From Methylotenera_A sp044222005 (lineage in GTDB: Bacteria > Pseudomonadota > Gammaproteobacteria > Burkholderiales > Methylophilaceae), in assembly GCA_044222005.1 (NCBI GenBank), contig JBGANY010000010.1:1-64000 (forward strand): DNA of 64,000 nt, written 5' to 3'. Shown one piece after another: positions 34,270 to 42,618 of this stretch (position 1 is the first letter of the stretch; each line of letters begins with the position of its first letter). A program made the position numbers and the translations under genes. The notes beneath the pieces are model-generated. The model did not search any database and was not told the origin of the DNA. It saw only the letters and a program-made list of their open reading frames with translations.

Positions 34270-37200
34270 TCAAATCTCTTTCTTTTCAAATCGCCCAAAG
34301 TGCAGCATGATGGTCGGTAAAATCAATAGGTTAAGAATGGTCGATGTGACCAAGCCGCCGACGATTATCGTTGCCATCGGGCCTTCGATTTCACGTCCCG
34401 GTTGACCGCTGCCTGCTGCGAGCGGCAACAGGCCCAGCGCGGTGACGAGTGCAGTCATCAGGATGGAAGGCAAGCGTTCCTTCGCGCCCCTTACACAGGT
34501 TTCCAGGTTCCAAACGCAATTTTCTTCATCTACCAGATGTTGGAAATGCGATACCATCATGATGGAATTACGCAAGGTAATACCGAATAACGTCACGAAG
34601 CCTACCAGCGAGCCCAGCGAAATCCAGCCGCCGGTAAACAAGGCCGCCAGCACGCCGCCAATTAGCGCGAAAGGTAGATTGGCAAAGGTGAGCAGCAAGT
34701 TGCGCAAGCGGCCGAACGCAATATACAGCATGAGGAAAATCGCGACGCCTGCCAATAAAGAATGCACAATGAGATCTTCGCGCGATTGCGCGTTGGCCTC
34801 AGCCTCGCCGGTAAATTCCAGATAATTGCCGCTGCTTAATTTGATATCTTTTTTAATGCGTTTTTTAAGCTCGGCACTCACACTTTCAACGTCACGCCCT
34901 TGCACATTGGCAGTAACAGTCTGAATGCGTTTTGCGCCTGCATGCAGAATTTTCGAGCGGCCATTCTCTTGCGTAATAAACGCTATATCCTTTAAATGCA
35001 ACAGCTTACCTTCCGGGTTAAACAATGGAATGTTGCCAATATCGCCAATGTCATCGCGCGCCTCTTCCTCCAGCACTACGCTTAAGCCGACGACGCGGCT
35101 GCCAAAATACACCTGCGAAACCGGCACGCTTTCATAAGCCGCGCGGATGGTGTCCAGCACATCAACGGCCTGCAAGCCCCATATCGCAAGCTTGTCCGGG
35201 CGTAGGCGGATCACCGCTTCCGGCGTACCTGGAGGCGATTGCACCAGTACATCGCTTGCGCCCTTGGTGTCATAGAGCAGGTCGGCGATTTTTTGCGCAT
35301 CGCGGTCCAGCGCGTCTAGATCGTTGCCGTAAATATTGATGACGATTGAAGCGGCATAACCTGAAATCGTTTCTTCGATACGTTCGGTTAAAAAGGTATT
35401 GATGGCGAAATTAACGCCGACAAATCCGGGTTCCGCTTTGCCGTCGCTATCTGTATCGACGGCTTCACCTGCAAGCTCCTCGCGGATGTCATTTAGGATG
35501 CGGTTTTGCTCCTCACCTGAAAGTGTTCCGATTTCTATCTCAAATTCGCTGTAATGGGTGCCAAACGTGTCGGCAGCATTGGGCGCGCGGCCAACCCATT
35601 GCGTCACTGATTTAACCCCTTTAATGCCGCGTAAAACTTTGGCTACTTGCTTGCCAAGCCGCAAGGACTCTTGTTCCGAGGTGCCTGGCACAGCAGTCAT
35701 GTGCATGATGAAATGGCCTTCATGCAGCGCGGGAATAAACTGGTTTTTGAATAAAGGCAATATGCCCAGGCCAAGCGCAATCAGTACAAAGCTGACAGCA
35801 ATCACCAGTTTGTAATGCTTTTCGATCGCATACAGAAGCTTGACGTAACCGCCTTTAATATGGCGGATGATAGGCGAATCTTCCGTATCCAGCTGGGCTT
35901 TGCCGAGCATCAGGTAACACAGTGCCGGCGTGAGCGTAAGGGCGACCACGAGTGAGGCCATAATGGCCGCAATATAGGCAAAGCCTAATGGTGCGAACAG
36001 CTTGCCTGCCACGCCAGACAAAGTCAGCAGCGGCATAAATACCAGCGCTACAATGACTGTGGCATAGACCACAGAGCTGCGCACTTCCATGGAGGCATTG
36101 AACACGACCTTGTGCACGGGCAATGGCTGGGCGAGCAGGCGATTTTCTTTCAGGCGCCTGAAAATGTTTTCAGTATCGATAATCGCATCATCCACCACTT
36201 CACCCAGCGCGATTGCCAAACCACCCAGCACCATGATGTTGAGGCCAATGTTGAAATAGCTCATGACTACAATTGCGGTGAGTAGCGAGAGCGGGATAGC
36301 AGTGGCGGAGATAAACGCGGTGCGCGCGTTAAACAGAAACAGAAATAAAATGGTGATGACCAGAATCGAGCCGATGAGAATGTCGGTGCGCACGCCATCT
36401 ATCGCGGTTTCAATAAAATTGGCAGGGCGGAACAAGCCTTCATGCAAGGCCACTTGCTCGTTTTTCAGGGTGGGTTTCAGTTCCTGAAGCGCGGATTCTA
36501 TGGCCTGGGTAACCGCGTGGGTATTGGCTCCCAGCTGGCCTTGCGCCGACAGGTAAATACCGGTTTCTTCGTTAATTGCCGCGCTGCTGATGGAGGGTGC
36601 CGCGCCCTCTGTCACACGGCCTATATCGCCTAATCTGACAGTGAGGCCGTTCTTGTGCAGCAAAGTCGCTTTGGCCAGAGTAGCTGCAGTCGTTGCCTGG
36701 CCTTCGGTTTTTACAATAATGCGCTGATTGCTGTTTTGAATAAAACCGGCCCCGCTGACGCCGGTGGCTTTCTGTGCAGCTGCGACGACGTCATTGATGT
36801 TTAGCTGGTAGCGTACCAGCTTCGCAGGGTCAATTTGTATCTGAAACTGCCGCACTTCGCCCCCAAACACATTTACGTCCGCCACGCCCGGAATCGCCAG
36901 CAGATGCGGCACAATGGTCCAGTCTACCAGTGTTCTCAATTCCATCAGGCTGCGTTTTTTGGAGGTGACGCCAAAGCCTAAAACCGTACTCGCTGACGAA
37001 GTGAGGGGGGTTATATTAGGTGTGATGCCTTTCGGAATCTGGTTGCTGAGCGTGCTCAAGCGCTCCGCGACAACTTGCCTGTTTCTGTAGATGTCAGTGT
37101 CTTCGTCAAAGATGACCGTGACAATGGACAAGCCCGGAATGGATTGCGAGCGCATGTCCGCCACGCCGACCGTGCCTGCAATGCTGCTTTCAATCGGTTG

Positions 37201-37398
37201 GGTGACCAGGCTCTCGACTAACTCGGCTGATAGACCGGGAGATTCGGTCTGGATAATGATTTGCGTGGGCGAAAACTCAGGAAAAACGTCCAGATTGCTG
37301 CGAGTCAGGCTGTAGATGCCGTATACCACCACCAAGCTCGCCAGGCCAATGATCACGCCATAAAAGCGGATGGAGAAGCGAACGATTGCCGACATCAT
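34270..37398 (-). CDS. RND efflux inner-membrane pump (CzcA/CusA type)
   Basis: Proton-driven resistance-nodulation-division pump, 1042 aa, the full usual length. Twelve membrane helices are expected in the two-fold RND arrangement. Seen: NLDVFPEFSPTQIIIQTESPG after helix 1 (heavy-metal-efflux subfamily), GGLAIALGEVVDDAIIDTEN in helix 4 with the acidic proton-relay residues, and a C-terminal half ending GRFEKKEI. The HME-type N-terminus suggests metal ions as substrate, but the metal cannot be told. It is third in an operon with a TolC-like protein and an adaptor; a perfect 17-bp hairpin separates it from the adaptor gene and may lower its expression. Confidence 0.93.
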   Translation of the reverse strand: MMSAIVRFSIRFYGVIIGLASLVVVYGIYSLTRSNLDVFPEFSPTQIIIQTESPGLSAELVESLVTQPIESSIAGTVGVADMRSQSIPGLSIVTVIFDEDTDIYRNRQVVAERLSTLSNQIPKGITPNITPLTSSASTVLGFGVTSKKRSLMELRTLVDWTIVPHLLAIPGVADVNVFGGEVRQFQIQIDPAKLVRYQLNINDVVAAAQKATGVSGAGFIQNSNQRIIVKTEGQATTAATLAKATLLHKNGLTVRLGDIGRVTEGAAPSISSAAINEETGIYLSAQGQLGANTHAVTQAIESALQELKPTLKNEQVALHEGLFRPANFIETAIDGVRTDILIGSILVITILFLFLFNARTAFISATAIPLSLLTAIVVMSYFNIGLNIMVLGGLAIALGEVVDDAIIDTENIFRRLKENRLLAQPLPVHKVVFNASMEVRSSVVYATVIVALVFMPLLTLSGVAGKLFAPLGFAYIAAIMASLVVALTLTPALCYLMLGKAQLDTEDSPIIRHIKGGYVKLLYAIEKHYKLVIAVSFVLIALGLGILPLFKNQFIPALHEGHFIMHMTAVPGTSEQESLRLGKQVAKVLRGIKGVKSVTQWVGRAPNAADTFGTHYSEFEIEIGTLSGEEQNRILNDIREELAGEAVDTDSDGKAEPGFVGVNFAINTFLTERIEETISGYAASIVINIYGNDLDALDRDAQKIADLLYDTKGASDVLVQSPPGTPEAVIRLRPDKLAIWGLQAVDVLDTIRAAYESVPVSQVYFGSRVVGLSVVLEEEARDDIGDIGNIPLFNPEGKLLHLKDIAFITQENGRSKILHAGAKRIQTVTANVQGRDVESVSAELKKRIKKDIKLSSGNYLEFTGEAEANAQSREDLIVHSLLAGVAIFLMLYIAFGRLRNLLLTFANLPFALIGGVLAALFTGGWISLGSLVGFVTLFGITLRNSIMMVSHFQHLVDEENCVWNLETCVRGAKERLPSILMTALVTALGLLPLAAGSGQPGREIEGPMATIIVGGLVTSTILNLLILPTIMLHFGRFEKKEI

Positions 37399-37460
37399 GG
37401 CAATTTAATCCTCATTCTAGTTACAACATAACGCGGCTTTGCCGCATTAGTTTCCACTGA

Positions 37461-37497
37461 AATGAAGACTGATTTTTTACAAAAATCAGTCTTCATT
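37461..37497 (-). terminator. Perfect 17-bp inverted repeat overlapping adaptor stop codon
   Basis: AATGAAGACTGATTTTT (37461-37477) and AAAAATCAGTCTTCATT (37481-37497) are perfectly complementary around a 3-nt loop. The adaptor gene's last codons and stop (to 37486) lie within one arm. No T-run follows on the minus strand, so an intrinsic terminator is not certain; attenuation, RNA-stability control or partial termination between adaptor and pump are all possible. Confidence 0.55.
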
Positions 37498-38550
37498 TTC
37501 ATTCTTAATCTGGTATTTAAATTCTTCAGAAAGCAGTAGCTGCGCACCGCTCATGACAACTTCACTATTGGCGTCGATGCCTTGATTAAACCAGCCGGTA
37601 GCCACTTCGGTATCTGCGGCGATCGGCTTGCGCACAAACTGATCTTTGCCTTGCTTGAAATAGGCCCAGGGCTTGCCGGCGTACCATACGACGGCGTTAC
37701 TGGGGATGATAATGCCGTTGGCGCTGTCGCCCGCATTGGGATCCATCTCGACATCGACGCGCATGCCAATGCGCAGCGATTCAGCCGGTGCGCTGTAATA
37801 GAATGTTTTGCCAAAACCGCTGCTGTCGCCGGTAGCGGCGGGCGAGACATACACTGCTTTAATGGGTGCGACGGATTCATTGAGCGCTGCAACATGAATG
37901 CTGGAACCCGCTTTGGGTGTCGTGATATTTAAAGGCAGGCTCACTTGAATAAGTACATTTTTTCTCTCCAGTAAATTAGCCAGATGCGGCGCTGATTTGT
38001 CCTCAAAAGCCAATGTTGACAGCACTTCACCCCATTGCAGCTTCAAGCTGGTTTGCAGATTTTTGAGTTGTGATTCGCTGGCCGTGATTTTAGCGTTATC
38101 CGCATTCACTGCAGCCAGTGCTTCCTGCACAGCACGGTCCGATACGTTTTTATCGTCCGCATTGAGTACCTTAAGGCGCTGATACTGCTGCATGTTGCTG
38201 GCGCTGGCTGCGCGCGCAAGCGCTATATCGGTTTTCAGGCTTAAGGCCCTGGCTTTCGCCTCAGTTAAACTGTCAATGCTGACCACGTTGCCGTAGCTTT
38301 TTATTGCTCCCTGAAATTGTGCCGAACTCACCTTGGCTGTGGTGATGCCGCTATTCTGCTGGGTGGCGGACGGCAGGCTGACAATACTGATGCCGGCTTT
38401 TTCACTTACTCGGCTAGGACTTTCAATCTCCTCTTGCTGCTCAGCCCGGTAAGCTTCGTATTCATCGCGCCCATAAAACACCAGCACCCAAAAAAGCGTT
38501 ACGATGAGCAAGGCTTGCAGCGCAATAATAATCGTCAACTTCTTATTCAT
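37486..38550 (-). CDS. RND periplasmic adaptor protein (membrane fusion protein)
   Basis: 354-aa adaptor linking the inner-membrane pump to the outer-membrane channel. I start at MNKKLTIIIALQALL (38550), which overlaps the upstream gene's stop by 8 nt; the longer frame is unsupported. N-terminal membrane anchor or signal (residues 4-24), then a lipoyl/barrel-sandwich half, an Ala- and Gln-rich helical hairpin (about 85-165), and beta-barrel segments ending with GIIIPSNAVVWYAGKPWAYF. The order TolC, adaptor, pump is typical of HME-RND operons. No metal-binding cluster or His-rich N-terminus is visible. Confidence 0.9.
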   Translation of the reverse strand: MNKKLTIIIALQALLIVTLFWVLVFYGRDEYEAYRAEQQEEIESPSRVSEKAGISIVSLPSATQQNSGITTAKVSSAQFQGAIKSYGNVVSIDSLTEAKARALSLKTDIALARAASASNMQQYQRLKVLNADDKNVSDRAVQEALAAVNADNAKITASESQLKNLQTSLKLQWGEVLSTLAFEDKSAPHLANLLERKNVLIQVSLPLNITTPKAGSSIHVAALNESVAPIKAVYVSPAATGDSSGFGKTFYYSAPAESLRIGMRVDVEMDPNAGDSANGIIIPSNAVVWYAGKPWAYFKQGKDQFVRKPIAADTEVATGWFNQGIDANSEVVMSGAQLLLSEEFKYQIKNENED

Positions 38551-39931
38551 GATGTACATCCGCAGATATGGTGGTGGGCATAGAAAAATCTTCAAACAAC
38601 GGGCGTTGCATCACATCTTCAACTGCCAATGCCGAGTGCAAGCTGTTAAATTGCGCCTCTAGCAGCTGCTGTTCGAGCACGCTGGTGTTGAGCTGGTTCT
38701 GCGTCAAATCAAGACGGTCAATCAAGCCTGCATCGAATTGGCGCTGCAGCTTCTGCGTCAATTGCCCTTGTGCTTCCAGTTGCGCTTTGAGTCCATGCGT
38801 ATTTTCCAGACTTGCTTCGTAAGCAGCCAGACTTTGCCCTAAATCACCGATAGTTCTGGCTTGCAAGGCGTCGAATTGCGCGCCCTCAACCTCGCGCAGC
38901 TGGGTAGCCTCTGCAATCAGCGTTTGATTTTTATTGAGTAAGTTTAATAAAGCAGAAAACCCGAGTGACCAAATGCTATCGCCAAATTCAAACGCGAATC
39001 CCGGCGTGAGCGAGATGTCAGGCGTTTGTTTGGCCACTTCCAGCTTGATTTTTGCCTCAGCAGCGGCGTATTTTTCCAGGCTGCGGCGAATGTCTAGGCG
39101 GTTGAGCAGGGCGCTTGTCTGCAAATCTCTGTTTTTATCGGGGGTGTTTAAAAGGGCTGATTGCTTAGCCAGCGCCTCATCCAAGTTCAACGGCTTCAGG
39201 GCCATGCCATTAAAGTGTTCTAGCGGCAAGCCCACGTCTGTGGCTAAATTCGCGCGGATTTCTGCTAGTTTGGCTTGTTCATTTGCAACAGTAAACTGGG
39301 TCTTTTGTTGACGTAGTTTTGCGGCGCTGAGCTCGGCGCTGGAGATTGCGCCTAAGCTTAGACGTTTGTTCAGCAAATCTACCAGTTTGGTTTGAATCGC
39401 CAATTCATTTTTCAGTGCATCTGCCGTGGCGATATTTTGATGGTAGCGCAATAAATCCTTGGCGATCAGGTACTGTGCTTCCTCGACTCTAATTTGGCGC
39501 TTATTCCCGGTTTCGATGGGAATTTCCACGTTGAAGCCATACGCCCAGGGTCGAATGTCGCCATTGGCTTGATTGCTATGCGCGATATGGCCACCTATAA
39601 TAGGATTTTGCTTTTGTGCGGCAGTCTTCAGGCTGGCATTGGCTAGCGCCAATTGAGCTTTTGCGACTTCCAGTTTCGGGTGGTGATACAGCGCGCACCA
39701 GGTAAGTTCGTTCAAACCCCAGGCGGCAAAAGGTAATTGGTTCTCGGTATAACCCTGCTTGATTAAATAAGCTTTAAAACCATCTCCGGTGATGTTTTTG
39801 CTCAGGAGTTTTGCCGAAGTGTGCGCCGGATCCAGCCGCTTGGCCTGATATTTTTCGTGCGCGCAACTGGCAGCAAGCAGGCTCAAGCTCAGTGTAACGA
39901 CCAAAAATTTTGATTGAGGTAAGAAATTCAC
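38543..39931 (-). CDS. TolC/CusC-family outer-membrane efflux lipoprotein
   Basis: 462-aa outer-membrane channel component. The signal peptide ends LLAASC, a good lipobox, so it is probably lipid-anchored like CusC. The body is Ala-, Gln- and Leu-rich alpha-helical repeats (LEVAKAQLALANASLKTAAQ and similar) with the two-fold TolC pattern, and short beta segments (AYGFNVEIPIETG, SLGFSALLNLLNKN). First of the three efflux genes, 25 bp after a small 82-aa gene and overlapping the adaptor start. Confidence 0.9.
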   Translation of the reverse strand: MNFLPQSKFLVVTLSLSLLAASCAHEKYQAKRLDPAHTSAKLLSKNITGDGFKAYLIKQGYTENQLPFAAWGLNELTWCALYHHPKLEVAKAQLALANASLKTAAQKQNPIIGGHIAHSNQANGDIRPWAYGFNVEIPIETGNKRQIRVEEAQYLIAKDLLRYHQNIATADALKNELAIQTKLVDLLNKRLSLGAISSAELSAAKLRQQKTQFTVANEQAKLAEIRANLATDVGLPLEHFNGMALKPLNLDEALAKQSALLNTPDKNRDLQTSALLNRLDIRRSLEKYAAAEAKIKLEVAKQTPDISLTPGFAFEFGDSIWSLGFSALLNLLNKNQTLIAEATQLREVEGAQFDALQARTIGDLGQSLAAYEASLENTHGLKAQLEAQGQLTQKLQRQFDAGLIDRLDLTQNQLNTSVLEQQLLEAQFNSLHSALAVEDVMQRPLFEDFSMPTTISADVHHE

Positions 39932-39956
39932 GACAGGAAACGATACACATTACATC

Positions 39957-40205
39957 TTAGTTTTCAATGCTGGCGTGTACTGAGTTGAGAGCGTCTTGCA
40001 GGGTTTCTTCTGAAAGTTTGTTAATCGTGGTTGCCAGCAAATCAGCAGCTTCAACCGTGCGGATCGGCAGGTCATGCGTATTCAGTTCGGCAATCAGGCC
40101 GGCCGCTGCGCCTGCGATAATCAGCAAGGTTTCGCGCTCTTTCATTAGCAACTCAAGCTCGGCGCGCAGCATATTGTTTTCATTGGAATAGGTAGAGTTT
40201 TGCAT
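39957..40205 (-). CDS. Small hypothetical protein upstream of RND operon
   Basis: 82 aa from MQNSTYSNENNML (40205), chosen as the first Met after an AAAG ribosome site; a longer frame to 40289 runs toward the tRNA-Leu promoter. Helical, with a central small hydrophobic segment LLIIAGAAAGLIAEL and a C-terminal helix, and no Cys. Only 25 bp separate it from the TolC-like gene, so it is probably the first cistron of the efflux operon. Not recognised; it may be a small regulator or accessory protein (inference). Confidence 0.6.
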   Translation of the reverse strand: MQNSTYSNENNMLRAELELLMKERETLLIIAGAAAGLIAELNTHDLPIRTVEAADLLATTINKLSEETLQDALNSVHASIEN

Positions 40206-40316
40206 ATCATTATCTTTAAAATGGAGTGCTAGACTGTATCTTGCTATCTGTATGGCGTTCTTGTCAATCTGCTTAATGAATGCCCGCATAATTTTGTTCT
40301 TGAGTTCCTGTTTCTC

Positions 40317-40346
40317 TTATCAAATGTGGCAAAGTTGCGATACAAT
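40317..40346 (+). promoter_or_regulatory. Sigma-70-type promoter of tRNA-Leu
   Basis: TTATCA (40317-40322) and TACAAT (40341-40346) with an 18-bp spacer, about 38 bp before the tRNA. The -10 matches five of six positions, the -35 four of six. Confidence 0.5.
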
Positions 40347-40383
40347 ACGCGTTTTATTGATTTGGGTAATGCCTGAATCAAAT

Positions 40384-40468
40384 GCGAGAGTGGCGGAATT
40401 GGTAGACGCACTGGATTTAGGTTCCAGCGCCGCAAGGCGTGAGAGTTCGAGTCTCTCCTTTCGCACCA
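40384..40468 (+). tRNA. tRNA-Leu (UAG)
   Basis: 85 nt with encoded CCA. Acceptor GCGAGAG pairs with CTTTCGC (one G-U pair); the anticodon stem CTGGA/TCCAG holds loop TTTAGGT with anticodon TAG; class II variable arm and T loop TTCGAGT are present. The trigger factor gene follows within 60 bp, a common arrangement in betaproteobacteria. Confidence 0.97.
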
Positions 40469-40522
40469 TCAACAACTAATCGTTTTCTATCATTAGGAAA
40501 CAACTTTTACAGGAAATGCAAC

Positions 40523-41827
40523 ATGGCAGCATCTGTTGAAACAATCAGTAGTTTAGAACGTCGCATGACAGTGAAGGTGCCATTGGCGCCATTAGAAGGT
40601 CAAATCAGGCAACGCCTCAGCCAGATTTCACGCACGGCCAAATTTTCGGGTTTCCGCCCGGGCAAAGCGCCAATCGGTTTGGTGAATCAGCATTATGGCG
40701 ACCAGGTGCGTGATGAGGTGTATTCCAAGGCCGTAGAAACCAGTTTTGGCGATGCGGTAGAAGAAAACAAGCTGCGCGTGGCCGGTTTCCCGAATATCGA
40801 ACATAAGCCTTTTGCAGAAGCGGCGACCGAGTTTGAATACACGGCAACATTCGAAGTGTTTCCAGAGGTAAAGCTGGGCGATTTAAGCAAAATCAAGCTG
40901 GAAAAGCCAACCTTGGAAGTGACGGATGCCGACGTTGAAAAAACGCTGGACGTGCTGGTAAAACAACGTGTTAGCTACGAGCCGGTGAAACGCGCCGCCA
41001 AGAAAGACGACCGCGTCAATGTGAGCCTGACAGCCAGTATCGACGGCAATGTGGTGGAAAGCACGGGCGACAAGGGGATTGACCTTGTGCTGGGCGAACC
41101 GAACCGCATGGCGGCTTTCGATGATGAACTCATCGGCGGCAAGACCGGGAGCAGCAAGACTTTCGAAATCACTTACCCTGCAGACCACAATCCTGCTGAG
41201 CTTGCTGGCAAAAAAGTGAGCTACACGGTGACTTTTAACAGTGTTTCCCAGCCGGTTCTGCCCAAGGTTGATGCGGAATTCGCCAAGAGCCTGGGCGTGG
41301 ATGACGGCGATGTGAACAAGATGCGCGCTGAAATCAAGCTAAGCCTTGAACAGGAAGTGGAAAAACGCATTAAAGCGCGCGTAAAAGAAGGCGTGTTTCA
41401 AGCGCTAGTCGCTGCGGCTGAGTTCGAAGTGCCCAAGGCGCTGATTGGTGCCGAAATTAACCGCATGATGCAAATGACTGCACAAAACCTGCAGCAGCGC
41501 GGCATGAACCCTAAAGATATCCAGCTTGAGCCGGGTATGTTTGAGGAGCAGGCGAAACGTGGCACGGCTTTGCGCCTGATATTGAGCGAAATCGTCAACA
41601 CAAACAGCCTGCAAGCCAATGCTGACCAGGTGCGCGCGATGGTGGACACTTTTGCGAACAGCTATGAAAAGCCTGAAGAACTGGTGAGTTGGTATTATGC
41701 CGATGTAAAACGTCTGGATGAGCCAGCCGCGCTGGCGACAGAAGAGAATGTTGTGAACTGGGTGCTGGAAAAAGCCAAGGTCAGCGCTAAAAAAATCAAA
41801 TTTGATGAATTAATGGCAGGCCAATAA
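40523..41827 (+). CDS. tig: Trigger factor
   Basis: Ribosome-bound chaperone and prolyl isomerase, 434 aa from MAASVETISSLERR (40523; AGGAAATG lies upstream). Domains: N-terminal ribosome-binding domain with the signature SGFRPGKAPIGLVNQHYG, a central FKBP-type domain (about 160-245) containing DRVNVSLTASIDG, and a helical C-terminal chaperone domain. Stop and clpP start overlap as TAATG. The order tig-clpP-clpX-lon-HU is the conserved proteobacterial proteostasis block. Confidence 0.97.
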   Translation: MAASVETISSLERRMTVKVPLAPLEGQIRQRLSQISRTAKFSGFRPGKAPIGLVNQHYGDQVRDEVYSKAVETSFGDAVEENKLRVAGFPNIEHKPFAEAATEFEYTATFEVFPEVKLGDLSKIKLEKPTLEVTDADVEKTLDVLVKQRVSYEPVKRAAKKDDRVNVSLTASIDGNVVESTGDKGIDLVLGEPNRMAAFDDELIGGKTGSSKTFEITYPADHNPAELAGKKVSYTVTFNSVSQPVLPKVDAEFAKSLGVDDGDVNKMRAEIKLSLEQEVEKRIKARVKEGVFQALVAAAEFEVPKALIGAEINRMMQMTAQNLQQRGMNPKDIQLEPGMFEEQAKRGTALRLILSEIVNTNSLQANADQVRAMVDTFANSYEKPEELVSWYYADVKRLDEPAALATEENVVNWVLEKAKVSAKKIKFDELMAGQ

Positions 41828-42474
41828 TGACAAATAGTATGAGCGAGATTATAGCAAACGGCATGTCCGAGCCTCAGGGGCTGGGCTATATCCCGATGGT
41901 CATCGAGCAAAGTGGCCGCGGTGAACGCTCGTATGACATTTACTCGCGCTTACTGAAGGAGCGTGTCATATTCCTGGTTGGCCCGGTCAATGATATGAGT
42001 GCTAATCTGGTCGTCGCGCAATTATTGTTTTTAGAGGCTGAGAATCCGGACAAGGACATCTCGCTGTATATCAATTCTCCCGGCGGCTCGGTGACCGCAG
42101 GCATGTCGATTTACGACACCATGCAATTCATCAAGCCGGATGTGAGTACCTTATGTATTGGTCAAGCAGCAAGTATGGGCGCGTTCTTGCTGGCGGCTGG
42201 TGCCAAAGGCAAGCGCTTTAGCTTGCCCAATTCGCGGGTCATGATTCACCAGCCGTCCGGCGGTTTCCAGGGCCAGTCATCCGACATTGAAATTCATGCC
42301 AAAGAGATTTTGTATTTGCGCGGTAAGCTAAATGAAATTCTGGCGTATCACACTGGAAAAACAGCCGCAGAGATTGATCGCGATACCGAGCGCGATAACT
42401 TCATGAGCGCGGACGAATCAGTTAAATACGGCATGATTGACAAGGTTATTGCTAATCGCTCTGAAGCGGCATAA
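41827..42474 (+). CDS. clpP: ATP-dependent Clp protease proteolytic subunit
   Basis: Serine protease chamber of ClpXP, 215 aa. Catalytic Ser in GQAASMGAFLLAAG and His in RVMIHQPSGG are visible, with the Asp further on in the DRDTERD region; INSPGGSVTAGMSIYDTMQF is the substrate-channel segment. The start ATG overlaps the tig stop; a later in-frame Met (MSEIIANG) is also possible. clpX follows about 100 bp downstream, after a duplicated 68-bp segment. Confidence 0.97.
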   Translation: MTNSMSEIIANGMSEPQGLGYIPMVIEQSGRGERSYDIYSRLLKERVIFLVGPVNDMSANLVVAQLLFLEAENPDKDISLYINSPGGSVTAGMSIYDTMQFIKPDVSTLCIGQAASMGAFLLAAGAKGKRFSLPNSRVMIHQPSGGFQGQSSDIEIHAKEILYLRGKLNEILAYHTGKTAAEIDRDTERDNFMSADESVKYGMIDKVIANRSEAA

Positions 42475-42482
42475 TATAAAAG

Positions 42483-42618
42483 CAGTTTTGTACGATTTAA
42501 GGATGTTGCATGGCCACTAAAGCCGAAGGTGAAAAGTTACTCTATTGCTCCAGTTTTGTACGATTTAAGGATGTTGCATGGCCACTAAAGCCGAAGGTGA
42601 AAAGTTACTCTATTGCTC
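42483..42618 (+). repeat. Perfect 68-bp tandem duplication across the clpX start
   Basis: Bases 42483-42550 are repeated exactly at 42551-42618. Each copy contains the ribosome site AAGGATG and the first codons of clpX. Since 68 is not a multiple of 3, the ATG in copy one (42510) is out of frame with ClpX and opens a 48-aa reading frame ending at 42656 inside clpX. Only the ATG in copy two (42578) makes ClpX. This is either a real recent duplication, possibly creating a competing upstream ORF, or an assembly error. Confidence 0.95.
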
